Positions 8,630 to 18,067 of a stretch of DNA of 64,000 nt are shown here, in pieces. The stretch spans positions 62,001 to 126,000 of the forward strand of contig CAZKCG010000003.1 of the NCBI GenBank assembly GCA_964551445.1, given 5' to 3'. Below the pieces are notes generated by a model. It saw only the letters and a list, made by a program, of their open reading frames with translations. It did no database searches and was not told where the DNA came from. Numbering within the stretch: position 1 is the stretch's first letter; each line of letters begins with the position of its first letter. Source of the stretch: DAOPXV01 sp964551445. GTDB lineage: Bacteria > Muiribacteriota > UBA9980. The position numbers and the translations under genes were made by a program.

Positions 8630-8676
8630 ATATAACAAAGCCGGGATTGAAAATTTCAGCCCCGGCTTTGTTATAT
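8630..8676. terminator. Bidirectional terminator
   Basis: A perfect 15-base-pair stem (TATAACAAAGCCGGG with its complement), extended by one A-T pair and flanked by A/T runs on both sides. It lies between two convergent genes and can serve both. Confidence 0.88.
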
Positions 8677-8708
8677 TATAATATTTCGTAAGGTTTTTGT
8701 TATGATTA

Positions 8709-11700
8709 TTATTTCGTTGTGAACGAGAATTTAACTTTCTTTGAAAGGCACTGGCCGTCGTCATCCTCGAGGCCGTTGGTTATGGTGACGCTGTACGTCA
8801 CAGCTTTTTTGAGTTTCGATTTTGGTTTCCACACTATCTTTTTCCCGGTCGAATCAAACGATATATCGCCGGAGATCTTTTTATTGCCGTCGGATACAAG
8901 TATCGTATATTCGTTGGCGGTGCCTTCGTTTATGGCTTTATTGAAGGTGAGCGCGACCTCCATATCGGAAGGAACGTTCAATTCATTCGATTTCGGATAA
9001 CATGTCACAAGGTCGAGTTTCGAAGAGTCACGGGGAGATCCGACCGTGAACGCCCATGAAATGCCTTTTTCGAGAGGATTTCCGGCAAGATCGGTTATTC
9101 CTTCGGTAAGCGTCGCGCGATATGCCAGGCCTTCCTTGAATTCTTCAGAAGGCATAAAGGTCACGGAGCTTTTCGCGGTGTCATATATGACCTTTCCTGA
9201 TACCTGTTCCTCGGTGGCGTCGTTACTTACGAAAAAAGTATATTTATTGACGGTCGCCGTCTTTAATTTTTTCGAGAAAACCGCCTGTATCTGGATGTGT
9301 TTCGACACTTCTGAAGAACCGTTGGACGGATTCACCGTCGTAACTTTCGGCTTTTCAAGATCCGGTATTTCCAGCGTTTTGAACTGAAAAACATGCGAAA
9401 CGCCGAGTTTGTTCCCGCTCAGATCGGTTATATCCGGCGCGATCTCGACCGTATAAAGCTTATCGAATTCAAGAGGTTTCGAGGGTTTTAAAAGAACCGC
9501 GCACGATTCAGGCTGATAGATGGCGTCAAACTCAACGGGCTTTTTGTTATACGAAAGTTTGATCGTATCTGAACTGATCGTCGCAGGTTCTATTTGTTCG
9601 CTGAATTTTACATAAATATCAGCCTTGTCCGAAACGCCTTTCGCGTTATTTTTCGGATGTGAATTGATCACGGTCGGCGGGTCATGGTCGGGCTCTGATT
9701 CGGTTTCAAATGTAAAACTATGAGAGGCTTTCATCTGGTTCCCGGAATTATCGGTCAGATTTTTTATGACCACTTTATATTTGCTCGCGTATTTCAGTTT
9801 TGTGATAGGCGTTATGACGACCTTGATATCGCGCTCTTCATAAGCTATCTTGCAGAATATATCGGCCGAGTTCGAACTTTCAAGCGCGAATAGACTGATG
9901 TTTCGCTCCGTGATCGTGGAATCCTTTATTTTTTTAGTGAACCACGCGGTGATTGCTGAATCTACGGGGATATCCTTCGCGTTATCAAGAGGAGAAACTC
10001 TTTTGATCTCGGGCGCCGTTATATCCGGTTCCTCGAGCGTCGTAAATTCGATGACTATCGTAGAATCAAAAAGATTTCCGGCCAGATCCGTAACACCGCG
10101 GCTTATGATGAGCTGATAGGTCGTTGAATATTTGAATTTGTCTTTAGGAACTATGTTTATCTGCTTCGTTTTTTCGTTATATGATATCTCGCAGGCAACG
10201 TCGGAACGATCATTCTCATTTCTCAGAAAAATATTCTTGCCGGTGACCGTGAGCGGGTCGAGTTTTTTCGTAAAAGTCGCAAAAATTTCAGTATTTAGCG
10301 GCACGTTTATCGCGCCGGATTCGGGTTTGGTCGATGATAATTCCGGCCGCGTTTTGTCGGGTGCCGGAACCGTCTTAAAATGAGACAGAAATGTTTCTTT
10401 CATAGTGTTTCCCGCGAGGTCCGTTATGAGTTTTGAGACGACGATCTTATAAGGCATTCCAAATTCAAGGTTGCGGCGCGGCGTAATGGTGGCGCGTTTC
10501 ATGATCACATCATAGGTTACGGCCGTATTTACTTCAGTTCCTGAATCGTCATATAGCTGGATATTTTTTCCGTTAACGGTGTCTTCTTTTACTCTTTCAG
10601 AGAAAATTATCTGGATTATGGAGCTCACGGCTATCATCTGTTCGCCGGTTTTTGGAAGCCAGGATATAACGCGCGGCGCGGTGCCGTCGGGCGCCTGCGG
10701 AGTCGTAAAAGACCATGTCATAGAGTTTTTCAGCCGGTTTCCGGCCCGGTCCCTCAATCCGTCCTTAACGCTTACTATGTATTTGGTCAGATAATCAAAC
10801 CTGGATTCCGGTATGAAGGTCAGAAGTTTTTCAGCGTCCTCGTATTGAATGCTTCCGGTTATATTAACACCCCGGTCGTTTTTAACCGTTATGCAATCCT
10901 GCGATATGGATGATTTAATTATAGGTTCGGATACCCTGACCGAAATTATCGAGTTCAAAGCTATATTCAGCGCCCCGTCCTGAGGCGTGACGGTAACGAT
11001 CTCAGGCTGCGCGGTATCGGGTTTTTCCATCGTGGTAAAGGAGAATTGAAAATCGCTTCCTAATATCTGCTGCTCGGAATCGGTTATCCGCGAACTCAGC
11101 TGCACTTTATAAAGCGTTGAATATTCAAGGTTTTCAAGCGGTATAATTGTCACGAAACTTCCGTTTCTGACGAAACTCGTTGAAATAGGAAGGGACCTGG
11201 CTCCGTTCGTTAATTTTATGTTGAAAACGTTGCAGGTGCCTTCGTTCATAACTTTATTGAAATATACGAATAATTTAGAATCGATCTTAACCATTTTTTC
11301 GTTATCGACCGGATAAGTCTTTATTATTCTGGGTTTTTCCATCACTACGGGTTTTTTGGTCGTGAATGTCCATTCTTTCGGCGCGTTCATTGGGTTTCCG
11401 GCGAGATCCTTAACGCCGTTGGAGATAAGCATGTTATATTTCTGGCCCTGCCTTAATTTTTCAAGCGGTATGAAAGCCACTTTCTGGGTGCGCTTGTCGT
11501 AAGTTATCTTTCCGGGTACATCCTGGCTTCCGTCGGATAGAATGACGGTGTATTTATTGAAGGTCGTAGGTTCCACATCCTCTGAGAAAGAGGCTGATAT
11601 CCTCGCCTGTTCAGACACTTCGTAAGCGCCGTCTATCGGCGAGGTGGCAATTACCTCGGGCGGAACTTCATCCAGCGGTTTTTTCGTGGAGAAGGTCCAC

Positions 11701-12569
11701 GAGTGATTTTCCGCGAGTTTAAATCCTTCAAGGCTTTCGATATTCATCGAATTGACCGTCACCCTGTAAACTTTTCCGTGTTCAAGATTTTTTCCGGGAA
11801 CGAAGAGTATCTGTCTTTCTTTTTCGATATAAACCGTTTTACCGTCTATATTTTTAGCCCCATCATTTATTGTGATAGTCGAATCGTCAACCTTGGATCC
11901 CGCTAGCGGAAGACTGAAATCCACCATTACGTATGAATCGAGCGGAACGTCGACGGCGTTGTCTTCCGGTGAACTTTTGACGGCCCTGGGAGCTTTTCTG
12001 TTCTCATAAATTCTGGTGGTGTCAGATCTGCTTTCGGTACGAAATGATATGGTCATGTTCCTGTCCAAAGAGTTGCCTTCGGCGTCACGGACAAGATATG
12101 AAGGAATAAAAATACTGTAAAGCGTATTTTTTGAAAACATTGTGCGCGGGGAGAATGTCGCGGTATATGAAGCGGAATCATAGCTGATATTGCCTTCTAT
12201 GACCGAACCGACCTCGTCCATTACGGTTATGGAAGATCTGTTCACCGAAAGATAATCCATTGGCTTATTGAACATTATTATGATCTGCGCGTTAATTGAA
12301 ATGTTCGTATCACTGTCGGCCGGAACGGTTTTCACGACGAAAGGAAGTTTCGCGTTATGATCGGTCACGGCGTGCGGAACTTCTTCCGGTTCCACCGAAA
12401 CTATGGTCTCGGACAATTCCTGTTTTCTGAGCTCTTCCCGAAATTTTCCGGATAGTTTTGCTTCATTGCTCGCGGCGTATGAATAGAACGGAATCAAGAT
12501 CACCGCCGTGAATATAATAAGAGAAAATATGAATGTTATTATTTTTCCCGTTGCGTTACTTTTTTTCAT
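8709..12569 (-). CDS. Large exported protein of eleven tandem Ig-like (Big_5/SbsA-type) domains
   Basis: About 1286 residues: a signal peptide (hydrophobic core ITFIFSLIIFTAVILIPF) followed by eleven repeats of roughly 105-110 residues. Each opens with a P-x-V-x-x-x-P-x-(D/S)-x-A motif (PEVIATSPIDGA, PELSSTKPESGA, PEIKRVSPLDNA, PKVTTVNPSNGS) and contains YxVxIxxGLxDLAGN-type sequence. This is the SbsA Ig-like fold found in S-layer and surface proteins. No S-layer homology domain, transmembrane anchor or sorting signal follows the last repeat. I prefer the ATG of MKKSNATG because AAGGA lies ten bases upstream; an ATG nine bases earlier abuts that site. A role as a surface spacer or adhesin is inference. 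Confidence 0.85.
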   Translation of the reverse strand: MKKSNATGKIITFIFSLIIFTAVILIPFYSYAASNEAKLSGKFREELRKQELSETIVSVEPEEVPHAVTDHNAKLPFVVKTVPADSDTNISINAQIIIMFNKPMDYLSVNRSSITVMDEVGSVIEGNISYDSASYTATFSPRTMFSKNTLYSIFIPSYLVRDAEGNSLDRNMTISFRTESRSDTTRIYENRKAPRAVKSSPEDNAVDVPLDSYVMVDFSLPLAGSKVDDSTITINDGAKNIDGKTVYIEKERQILFVPGKNLEHGKVYRVTVNSMNIESLEGFKLAENHSWTFSTKKPLDEVPPEVIATSPIDGAYEVSEQARISASFSEDVEPTTFNKYTVILSDGSQDVPGKITYDKRTQKVAFIPLEKLRQGQKYNMLISNGVKDLAGNPMNAPKEWTFTTKKPVVMEKPRIIKTYPVDNEKMVKIDSKLFVYFNKVMNEGTCNVFNIKLTNGARSLPISTSFVRNGSFVTIIPLENLEYSTLYKVQLSSRITDSEQQILGSDFQFSFTTMEKPDTAQPEIVTVTPQDGALNIALNSIISVRVSEPIIKSSISQDCITVKNDRGVNITGSIQYEDAEKLLTFIPESRFDYLTKYIVSVKDGLRDRAGNRLKNSMTWSFTTPQAPDGTAPRVISWLPKTGEQMIAVSSIIQIIFSERVKEDTVNGKNIQLYDDSGTEVNTAVTYDVIMKRATITPRRNLEFGMPYKIVVSKLITDLAGNTMKETFLSHFKTVPAPDKTRPELSSTKPESGAINVPLNTEIFATFTKKLDPLTVTGKNIFLRNENDRSDVACEISYNEKTKQINIVPKDKFKYSTTYQLIISRGVTDLAGNLFDSTIVIEFTTLEEPDITAPEIKRVSPLDNAKDIPVDSAITAWFTKKIKDSTITERNISLFALESSNSADIFCKIAYEERDIKVVITPITKLKYASKYKVVIKNLTDNSGNQMKASHSFTFETESEPDHDPPTVINSHPKNNAKGVSDKADIYVKFSEQIEPATISSDTIKLSYNKKPVEFDAIYQPESCAVLLKPSKPLEFDKLYTVEIAPDITDLSGNKLGVSHVFQFKTLEIPDLEKPKVTTVNPSNGSSEVSKHIQIQAVFSKKLKTATVNKYTFFVSNDATEEQVSGKVIYDTAKSSVTFMPSEEFKEGLAYRATLTEGITDLAGNPLEKGISWAFTVGSPRDSSKLDLVTCYPKSNELNVPSDMEVALTFNKAINEGTANEYTILVSDGNKKISGDISFDSTGKKIVWKPKSKLKKAVTYSVTITNGLEDDDGQCLSKKVKFSFTTK

Positions 12570-12945
12570 TTCATTCATTTCCTTAAAAGTTTATTAAAAA
12601 TATATATTACTATACTTTTGTTTTTTATACGGATGCTTTTATTAACAGGGGCATCAAATAGCTGACGTTAATTACAATACACGCTTCAAGAAAAGCCTGG
12701 TTTATCTCTGAAAAATGTAAACTATAAAGCGCTCCCCTTAATAATACAAGCTTTTTAAAAAAAATCCGTCGGTATTCTGCCATTTATTAATACTTTTATG
12801 TTATCCTCTGTTATCGGAGTAAAAATAAAAAACCTAATATTACTAGAAAAAAAACAAGAAATATAGTATAATCAATATGATGGCTTTAATGATACCTGAA
12901 AGGTTTTTAATAAATATTTCATAAATACGGGCAGGAGGCCACATC
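12570..12945. other. AT-rich divergent intergenic region
   Basis: About 375 bases between the divergent Ig-repeat gene and the Pro-rich gene. A TATAAT at 12867-12872 is placed to serve the plus-strand unit but has no clear -35. No RNA gene, repeat or ORF is evident. The region should hold promoters for both directions. Confidence 0.4.
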
Positions 12946-13986
12946 ATGCGAAATAAAATTGTTTTTGTCTTTATTTTCGTTTTTATCGCGGTCCTATCTA
13001 TTAATACTGGTTTTATAAACGATAGATCTATTTTATCCTATGCTTTTGCCCAGGACGACGGCGGATCCGGAGACCCGCCCCCGCCTCCGGACACGCCGGC
13101 TGATGATCCGCCGCCCGCTCCGGAACCGCCGTCCGATGTTCCATCCGATACTCCTTCTGATCCTCCGGCTGATACGCCGTCCGACACTCCGTCCGACGCG
13201 CCGCCTTCAGATCCTCCGGCTGATATGCCGTCTGACGTTCCTCCGGAACCTCCGGCTGAAGCTCCGCCTTCTGACACGCCGCCTTCAGATACCCCTTCCG
13301 ACGCTCAACCCGCTCAGGAACCGACGGTGCCTGCCGAAGTAACGCCGCCGCAGGACGGCAATTATCCCGCGCAGCAGGATCCTTCGCCAAAACCCCCGAA
13401 CGGCGATCCAAACGCCCCGCCACAGGCCGGAAATGACGGCCTTATGAACTCTCAGCCGCTTCCGGGCCAGGAAGATCCGAACGCTTCTGGCACCAGTGAA
13501 GTTTCAACACAGGACGGCGGCGATTCCTCAGAGGTCCAGCAGGCTAACGAAAATCAGAACAACGACCAGCCGCCGGCAGATAATTCGGCTAATCAGCAGA
13601 ACGCCGAAGCAAATAAAGAAAAACTCGAACAGGCTAAAAAAGAACTTGCCGATCTCGAAGAAACCATGAAGAGCAAAAAGCGCGACACCAAGAGCGACGA
13701 CGGAAGCACTTCGAGTTTTGACAGCGACGAGAGAAGAAAATACAGACAGGCCAAAGAAGCTTATGACGCAAAAGCCGAAGAAGTGAAAAAAATCGAGGAA
13801 GAAACAAAAAAAGCTGAGGAAAATTCATCGAACAATCAGGCGACGCAGGATGCACCGCCGCTCGAACCCGCTCAGGACGCGCCGCCATCCGACGATGCAC
13901 CGCCTTCAGATCCGCCGGCAGACGCGCCGCCCGCTGAAGATCCGCCTCCGGCTGAACCCGCTCAGGATTATGCTCCCGCCGAATAA
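12946..13986 (+). CDS. Exported Pro/Asp-rich low-complexity protein
   Basis: A 346-residue protein starting after AGGAGG. A signal peptide covers about residues 1-35 (IVFVFIFVFIAVLSI, cleavage near FAQ). The mature part starts with a long tract of degenerate repeats (units such as PPSDTPSD and PPADAPP). A charged helical segment follows (about 220-295, Lys/Glu-rich, EKLEQAKKELADLEETM), and the C-terminus returns to Pro/Asp repeats. It should be extended and probably periplasmic or surface-located. It is first of a six-gene same-strand unit with gaps of 14-75 bases. The function is unknown. Confidence 0.8.
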   Translation: MRNKIVFVFIFVFIAVLSINTGFINDRSILSYAFAQDDGGSGDPPPPPDTPADDPPPAPEPPSDVPSDTPSDPPADTPSDTPSDAPPSDPPADMPSDVPPEPPAEAPPSDTPPSDTPSDAQPAQEPTVPAEVTPPQDGNYPAQQDPSPKPPNGDPNAPPQAGNDGLMNSQPLPGQEDPNASGTSEVSTQDGGDSSEVQQANENQNNDQPPADNSANQQNAEANKEKLEQAKKELADLEETMKSKKRDTKSDDGSTSSFDSDERRKYRQAKEAYDAKAEEVKKIEEETKKAEENSSNNQATQDAPPLEPAQDAPPSDDAPPSDPPADAPPAEDPPPAEPAQDYAPAE

Positions 13987-14014
13987 TTAACTTTAAAAGG
14001 TGCGAAATATTTTT

Positions 14015-15466
14015 ATGATAAATAAAAGCCGTTTCTTCAAAGCAATTTCATCAGGTTTCGTTTTACCGGCGGTGACTGCCGCCGCGATAACGGTTTTTTC
14101 AGTATTTCCAGCTTTTTCCGGGGATGCCGCCGCTGATTATATGTTCGTGTTAAAAGACGGCAGTAACATCATGGGAAGCGTCGGATCGGAAGACGCCCTC
14201 GAAGACGCGGCCGTTTCGGCCATAAAAATCAAGACTGCGTTCGGCGAGGTATCCATTCCGCGCGAACAGATCGCCAAATATTTCAAACAATCGGCTAAAA
14301 AAGACGAGCCGGCAAAAACACAGGAAGAAGTTAAAAAACCCGAGGTCAAACAGGAAGCTTTGGAAAACGCAAAAAAAGCGGAAGTTAAATCAGAACATGA
14401 TACAAATCTGAGATCAAAGGCTGAAATTACGGATAAAAAAACGGAAGACGCTAAAACCGGCGAAGATGCCAAATCCGAAGCTAAAGATAAAGCTGAAAAA
14501 GCTAAAACTGATATCATTGACAAAAAAAGTGAAGATGCCAAAATTTCGCAAGATACTAAAAAGCCTGAAATTAAAGCTGAACATGACGCAGCAGTAAAAG
14601 CCGAAGATAAAAAAACGGACGGGACGGAGGCGGCCAAAAGCCAACCGCTGCCTGAAAAAGAAGTTAATAAAAATGACGGCAAAGCGCCTCTCGACGAGAT
14701 GTCGATATTAGAAAGCACGCCTGAAGAAGTTACGAAAGGCGACGATCCCGCTTTGAGATCACCCGCGAAACCGGACAAAAGCGCCGACGCGGTCCTTAAC
14801 ATGGACGACGACAAACTCATCGACATGCTGGGCGAATCGAAGGTCGAAGCCCCGAAACCAGCCATGGAAACTTCGATCGAAGGCACCTCCGAGATCGATT
14901 CGATAAAAGCCAAATACCAATACAAAAAAAGCGAGACGAAAGAACTGGTCCCTAAAAATCTTAATTCTTTGACCGACGACGTTAAACTCATCGCGGCATC
15001 ACGGACCGAAGAGGCCATGCTTCTCGGAGGCGCAAAAGATGTCAAAGCGAAACTCGCCGATACCGCTCCCGTCGAGGTCATAACCGTCGGCGATAAAAAA
15101 GCGGCTAAGGGCGAAGACGGAGACGCGAAGAAAAACAAGAAAAAGAAAAAAGGCGCTAAAGATAAAAAAGGCGGAGACCAAACGGGCGAAGTGAGCATTG
15201 GCACCGGCGAAGTAGGCTTAACGACCGCCGAGATAATGATAACCGACGAAACCGAGGAAGTTAAAAAACTCGGAGGCGGAAACCTTTCGGAAAACATAGT
15301 CAAACAATTCAAAAAACATAAGGCTTATCCGGCCGACTCGGTCGAAGGCAAGAAACATCTCGAAGACGAGATAAATAAACATTTCAAAAAAGACGAGCCG
15401 AAACCAGCGGAAGAAACAGAAGAAGTTAAAACCGAAAAAGCGGACAAAAAAGATAAGAAAAAATAA
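14015..15466 (+). CDS. Exported Lys/Glu/Asp-rich protein with small N-terminal beta domain
   Basis: About 483 residues, read from the ATG of MINKSRFFK; a GTG 15 bases earlier sits on the AAAAGG site itself. After a signal peptide (to about FPAFSG) comes a compact segment, DYMFVLKDGSNIMGSV followed by KIKTAFGEVSIP. It resembles small SH3-like domains with an LKDG...G and TxFGxVxIP signature. Residues 100-250 are imperfect charged repeats (KSEDAK, KPEIKAEHD). The remainder is Lys/Glu-rich with a helical tail. It is second in the six-gene unit, 28 bases after the Pro-rich gene. No known family covers the whole protein. Confidence 0.78.
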   Translation: MINKSRFFKAISSGFVLPAVTAAAITVFSVFPAFSGDAAADYMFVLKDGSNIMGSVGSEDALEDAAVSAIKIKTAFGEVSIPREQIAKYFKQSAKKDEPAKTQEEVKKPEVKQEALENAKKAEVKSEHDTNLRSKAEITDKKTEDAKTGEDAKSEAKDKAEKAKTDIIDKKSEDAKISQDTKKPEIKAEHDAAVKAEDKKTDGTEAAKSQPLPEKEVNKNDGKAPLDEMSILESTPEEVTKGDDPALRSPAKPDKSADAVLNMDDDKLIDMLGESKVEAPKPAMETSIEGTSEIDSIKAKYQYKKSETKELVPKNLNSLTDDVKLIAASRTEEAMLLGGAKDVKAKLADTAPVEVITVGDKKAAKGEDGDAKKNKKKKKGAKDKKGGDQTGEVSIGTGEVGLTTAEIMITDETEEVKKLGGGNLSENIVKQFKKHKAYPADSVEGKKHLEDEINKHFKKDEPKPAEETEEVKTEKADKKDKKK

Positions 15467-15485
15467 TTTTGACGGTGTTATTGAA

Positions 15486-16520
15486 TTGGAAAAACAGACG
15501 CAATATAACTTTAACGCTAATTTAAAACAGAATAAATTATCGTCCGAACTCTTATGGAAGGCTTCATTCGATAAAGAGGTCGCATCCGTTCATCTTTCAT
15601 GCGACGGAAAATGCGCCGCGGTAACCTTTTCCGAAGGCCGCGCGGGACTTCTCGACGCCGCGACCGGCAGGGAAAAATACATGGTGGATGTCGGAGCGCC
15701 GCTTGCGTCTTCTCAGCTGGATGAATTTTCGGGAGATGCCTTTTCTTTCGGAAAAAACGCCGTCGCGAGGATCGACGCATCGGGAAAACTCATGTGGCGG
15801 AAAAATATTCAAACGCCTATCATAGCCGCCGCGATCTCACAATATTCAAAAAACTTTATATTATGCTACGAGGGCAACAAGATCGTCATCGCCGATTATA
15901 ACGCCGTGCCTAAATACAAGGGCGGGGTCGATTCAAAAGGCGCGATAAGCGCTATATATTCGCCTAAATTCTCGGATAATTTCGCCGTCGTGACGATCGC
16001 GGGCGACGTTTTTTACATGCGCTTCGACGGTCAGATCCTCTGGCAGTTCTGCATAAAAGACCATCTCAACTCGGTCTCGACATCCAAAGACGGAAAGATA
16101 ATTTTCATAGGCTCGCGCGAAAACAAGCTTCTGGGGCTGCACGCCGATCAAAAGGCGCTTTTTAATTTCGAACTTAAAAGCCCCGTCGTATGCACCGATA
16201 TATCGGAGGACGGAAAATACTTCGCGGTCGGATGTTCCGACGGATGCGTTTACATTTTAAATGAAGGCGGCGAAACTATCTTTTACGACAAGCCTTTTTC
16301 GACCGTCTCAAAAATATTCCTCTCCGATAACGCTGAAAAAATATTGACGCTCTCCGACGCGCGCGATATTTCGATGTACCGCGTCGGGCAGAGAAAAAGC
16401 GTCGAGGAAAAAGCCAAAAACATAGACATATTTATCGAATTAGACACCGCTTTTAAAAGCGGAGCGGCGTCTTCGGACGACCGCGAAGGGCGCGGAATAG
16501 ACGCGTTCATCGAATTATAA
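15486..16520 (+). CDS. WD40/PQQ-like beta-propeller protein
   Basis: A 344-residue cytoplasmic-looking protein (no signal peptide) with repeated blade motifs such as SCDGKCAAVTF, SYDGQ-like turns, SKDGKIIFIGSRENKLLGL and SEDGKYFAVGCSDGCVYIL. These are typical of WD40 or PQQ-like propellers used as protein-binding scaffolds. It starts at TTG. The C-terminus carries the short motif IDxFIEL twice, once at about 313-319 and once as the final residues. It sits 14 bases before the AAA+ gene, which suggests a partner relationship. Confidence 0.82.
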   Translation: MEKQTQYNFNANLKQNKLSSELLWKASFDKEVASVHLSCDGKCAAVTFSEGRAGLLDAATGREKYMVDVGAPLASSQLDEFSGDAFSFGKNAVARIDASGKLMWRKNIQTPIIAAAISQYSKNFILCYEGNKIVIADYNAVPKYKGGVDSKGAISAIYSPKFSDNFAVVTIAGDVFYMRFDGQILWQFCIKDHLNSVSTSKDGKIIFIGSRENKLLGLHADQKALFNFELKSPVVCTDISEDGKYFAVGCSDGCVYILNEGGETIFYDKPFSTVSKIFLSDNAEKILTLSDARDISMYRVGQRKSVEEKAKNIDIFIELDTAFKSGAASSDDREGRGIDAFIEL

Positions 16521-16534
16521 GAAAATGGTGAGAC

Positions 16535-18043
16535 ATGGCAATATTAGACGATATAGACATATTCGTTAAATCGAGATATCCGCTTCTATACATCGTATCC
16601 TTCGAAGAGGAACGCGTTATAACGGCGCTTTCAAAATTAGCGGAAGCCTCTAAAAAAGAGGTTTTCGTGTGGTCTGCGACGCAGGGCATCTACTCCCTGT
16701 CGCGTAACGCCGTTATCAAGGGGACCGAAAATCCGGCGAAAGCGCTCGAACAGATAATCGAGTTCAAGGAAAAGGCATTCTTCATATTGAAGGACTTTCA
16801 TTATTATATGGAAGATCCCTTTCAGCAGTACCTTGAAAATCCCGTCTCGGTAAGAAGAAAACTCCGCGATACGGTCCTTGCGCTGCGCGGTTCGTTCAAA
16901 ACGCTTTTTATATTATCGCCGGTGCTGCATATGCCCCGGGAACTCGAAAAAGATATCGTTATAATCGATTTTCCGCTTCCGTCCTATGACGAGATAAAGG
17001 CCATACTCGAGCGGACGCTTTCAAACGTTGAAAAACATTATAATCTCAAGTTCAATATTTCCGACGACCTCAAGGAAAAAATAGTCAAGGCGTGCCTCGG
17101 CATGACGGCAAGCGAGGTCGAGAACGTCTTCGCCAAAGCCATAGTCAACGACAGATGTTTTGACGAAAAAGACCTGGGGCTTGTCATATCCGAAAAAAAA
17201 CAGATCATACGAAAAGCCGGAATGCTTGAATATTTCGAGGTTCACGACGATTTCTCGAACGTGGGCGGCCTCGGGCGCATGAAGGATTGGCTGACGAAAA
17301 GGGCGGGCGCGTTCTCGCAGAAAGCCCGCGATTACGGCCTGCCGGAACCTAAAGGGCTGCTTCTTCTCGGCGTTCAGGGATGCGGAAAGAGCCTCGTGTC
17401 AAAATGCATAGCGTCGCTCTGGAAACTGCCGCTTCTTCGCTTCGACGTTGGAAATATTTTTGGAAAATACGTGGGCGAATCGGAAGAGAACCTTCGAAAA
17501 GCTTTGAGAGTGGCCGAGGCGCTGTCGCCTACAATTTTATGGATGGACGAGATCGAAAAGGCGTTCGCCGGTGTCGGCGGAGGCGGAGGGGATTCAGGGC
17601 TTTCCACGAGAATATTCGGATCGTTCATAACCTGGCTTCAGGAAAAAACGGCGCCGGTCTTTGTCATCGCGACCGCGAACTCGATAGAGAGCCTTCCGCC
17701 GGAGCTTCTGAGAAAAGGCCGCTTTGACGAAATATTCTTCGTGGATCTTCCAAGCGAAGCCGAGCGCGCCGCTATATTTAATATCCATATAACAAGGCGC
17801 AAGCGCGATATCGCAAAATTTAATATGCCGGAGCTGCTTATGCACAGCGAAGGGTTTTCAGGCGCCGAAATAGAACAGGCCATAGTTTCATCGATGTACG
17901 ACGCGTTCTACGAGAACCGAGACATAGAGACGATAGATATTGAAAAAGCTCTCAAGGAAACGGTCCCGCTTTCACAGACCATGAAGGAAAAGATCGATCA
18001 TTTAAGAGAATGGGCTAAACTTCGCGCGAGGGCGGCGTCTTAA
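16535..18043 (+). CDS. AAA+ ATPase, Ycf46-like
   Basis: A 502-residue ATPase. The C-terminal AAA+ module (about 235-480) has Walker A GVQGCGKS (279-286), Walker B TILWMDE (333-339), a sensor-1 region VIATANS and the second region of homology LLRKGRFDE with Arg393 and Arg396. The N-terminal half (1-230) is a degenerate AAA-like region lacking a P-loop, as in chloroplast Ycf46 and its bacterial relatives. These are hexameric remodelling ATPases of poorly known function. Its place after a propeller gene and before a TPR membrane protein suggests it works with them. GGTGAG precedes the ATG. Confidence 0.9.
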   Translation: MAILDDIDIFVKSRYPLLYIVSFEEERVITALSKLAEASKKEVFVWSATQGIYSLSRNAVIKGTENPAKALEQIIEFKEKAFFILKDFHYYMEDPFQQYLENPVSVRRKLRDTVLALRGSFKTLFILSPVLHMPRELEKDIVIIDFPLPSYDEIKAILERTLSNVEKHYNLKFNISDDLKEKIVKACLGMTASEVENVFAKAIVNDRCFDEKDLGLVISEKKQIIRKAGMLEYFEVHDDFSNVGGLGRMKDWLTKRAGAFSQKARDYGLPEPKGLLLLGVQGCGKSLVSKCIASLWKLPLLRFDVGNIFGKYVGESEENLRKALRVAEALSPTILWMDEIEKAFAGVGGGGGDSGLSTRIFGSFITWLQEKTAPVFVIATANSIESLPPELLRKGRFDEIFFVDLPSEAERAAIFNIHITRRKRDIAKFNMPELLMHSEGFSGAEIEQAIVSSMYDAFYENRDIETIDIEKALKETVPLSQTMKEKIDHLREWAKLRARAAS

Positions 18044-18067
18044 AAAAATTAATGGAGGTTGATAAAT

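Noticed and set aside
13028..13423. Minus-strand Arg/Gly-rich frames within the Pro-rich gene
   Set aside because: By-products of the Pro/Asp codon repeats; no SD or plausible protein.
14137..15312. 391-codon open frame on the minus strand
   Set aside because: It lies wholly opposite the Lys/Glu-rich exported protein; its Ser/Phe-rich translation is the complement of that biased composition, and the plus-strand gene has a signal peptide and operon context.
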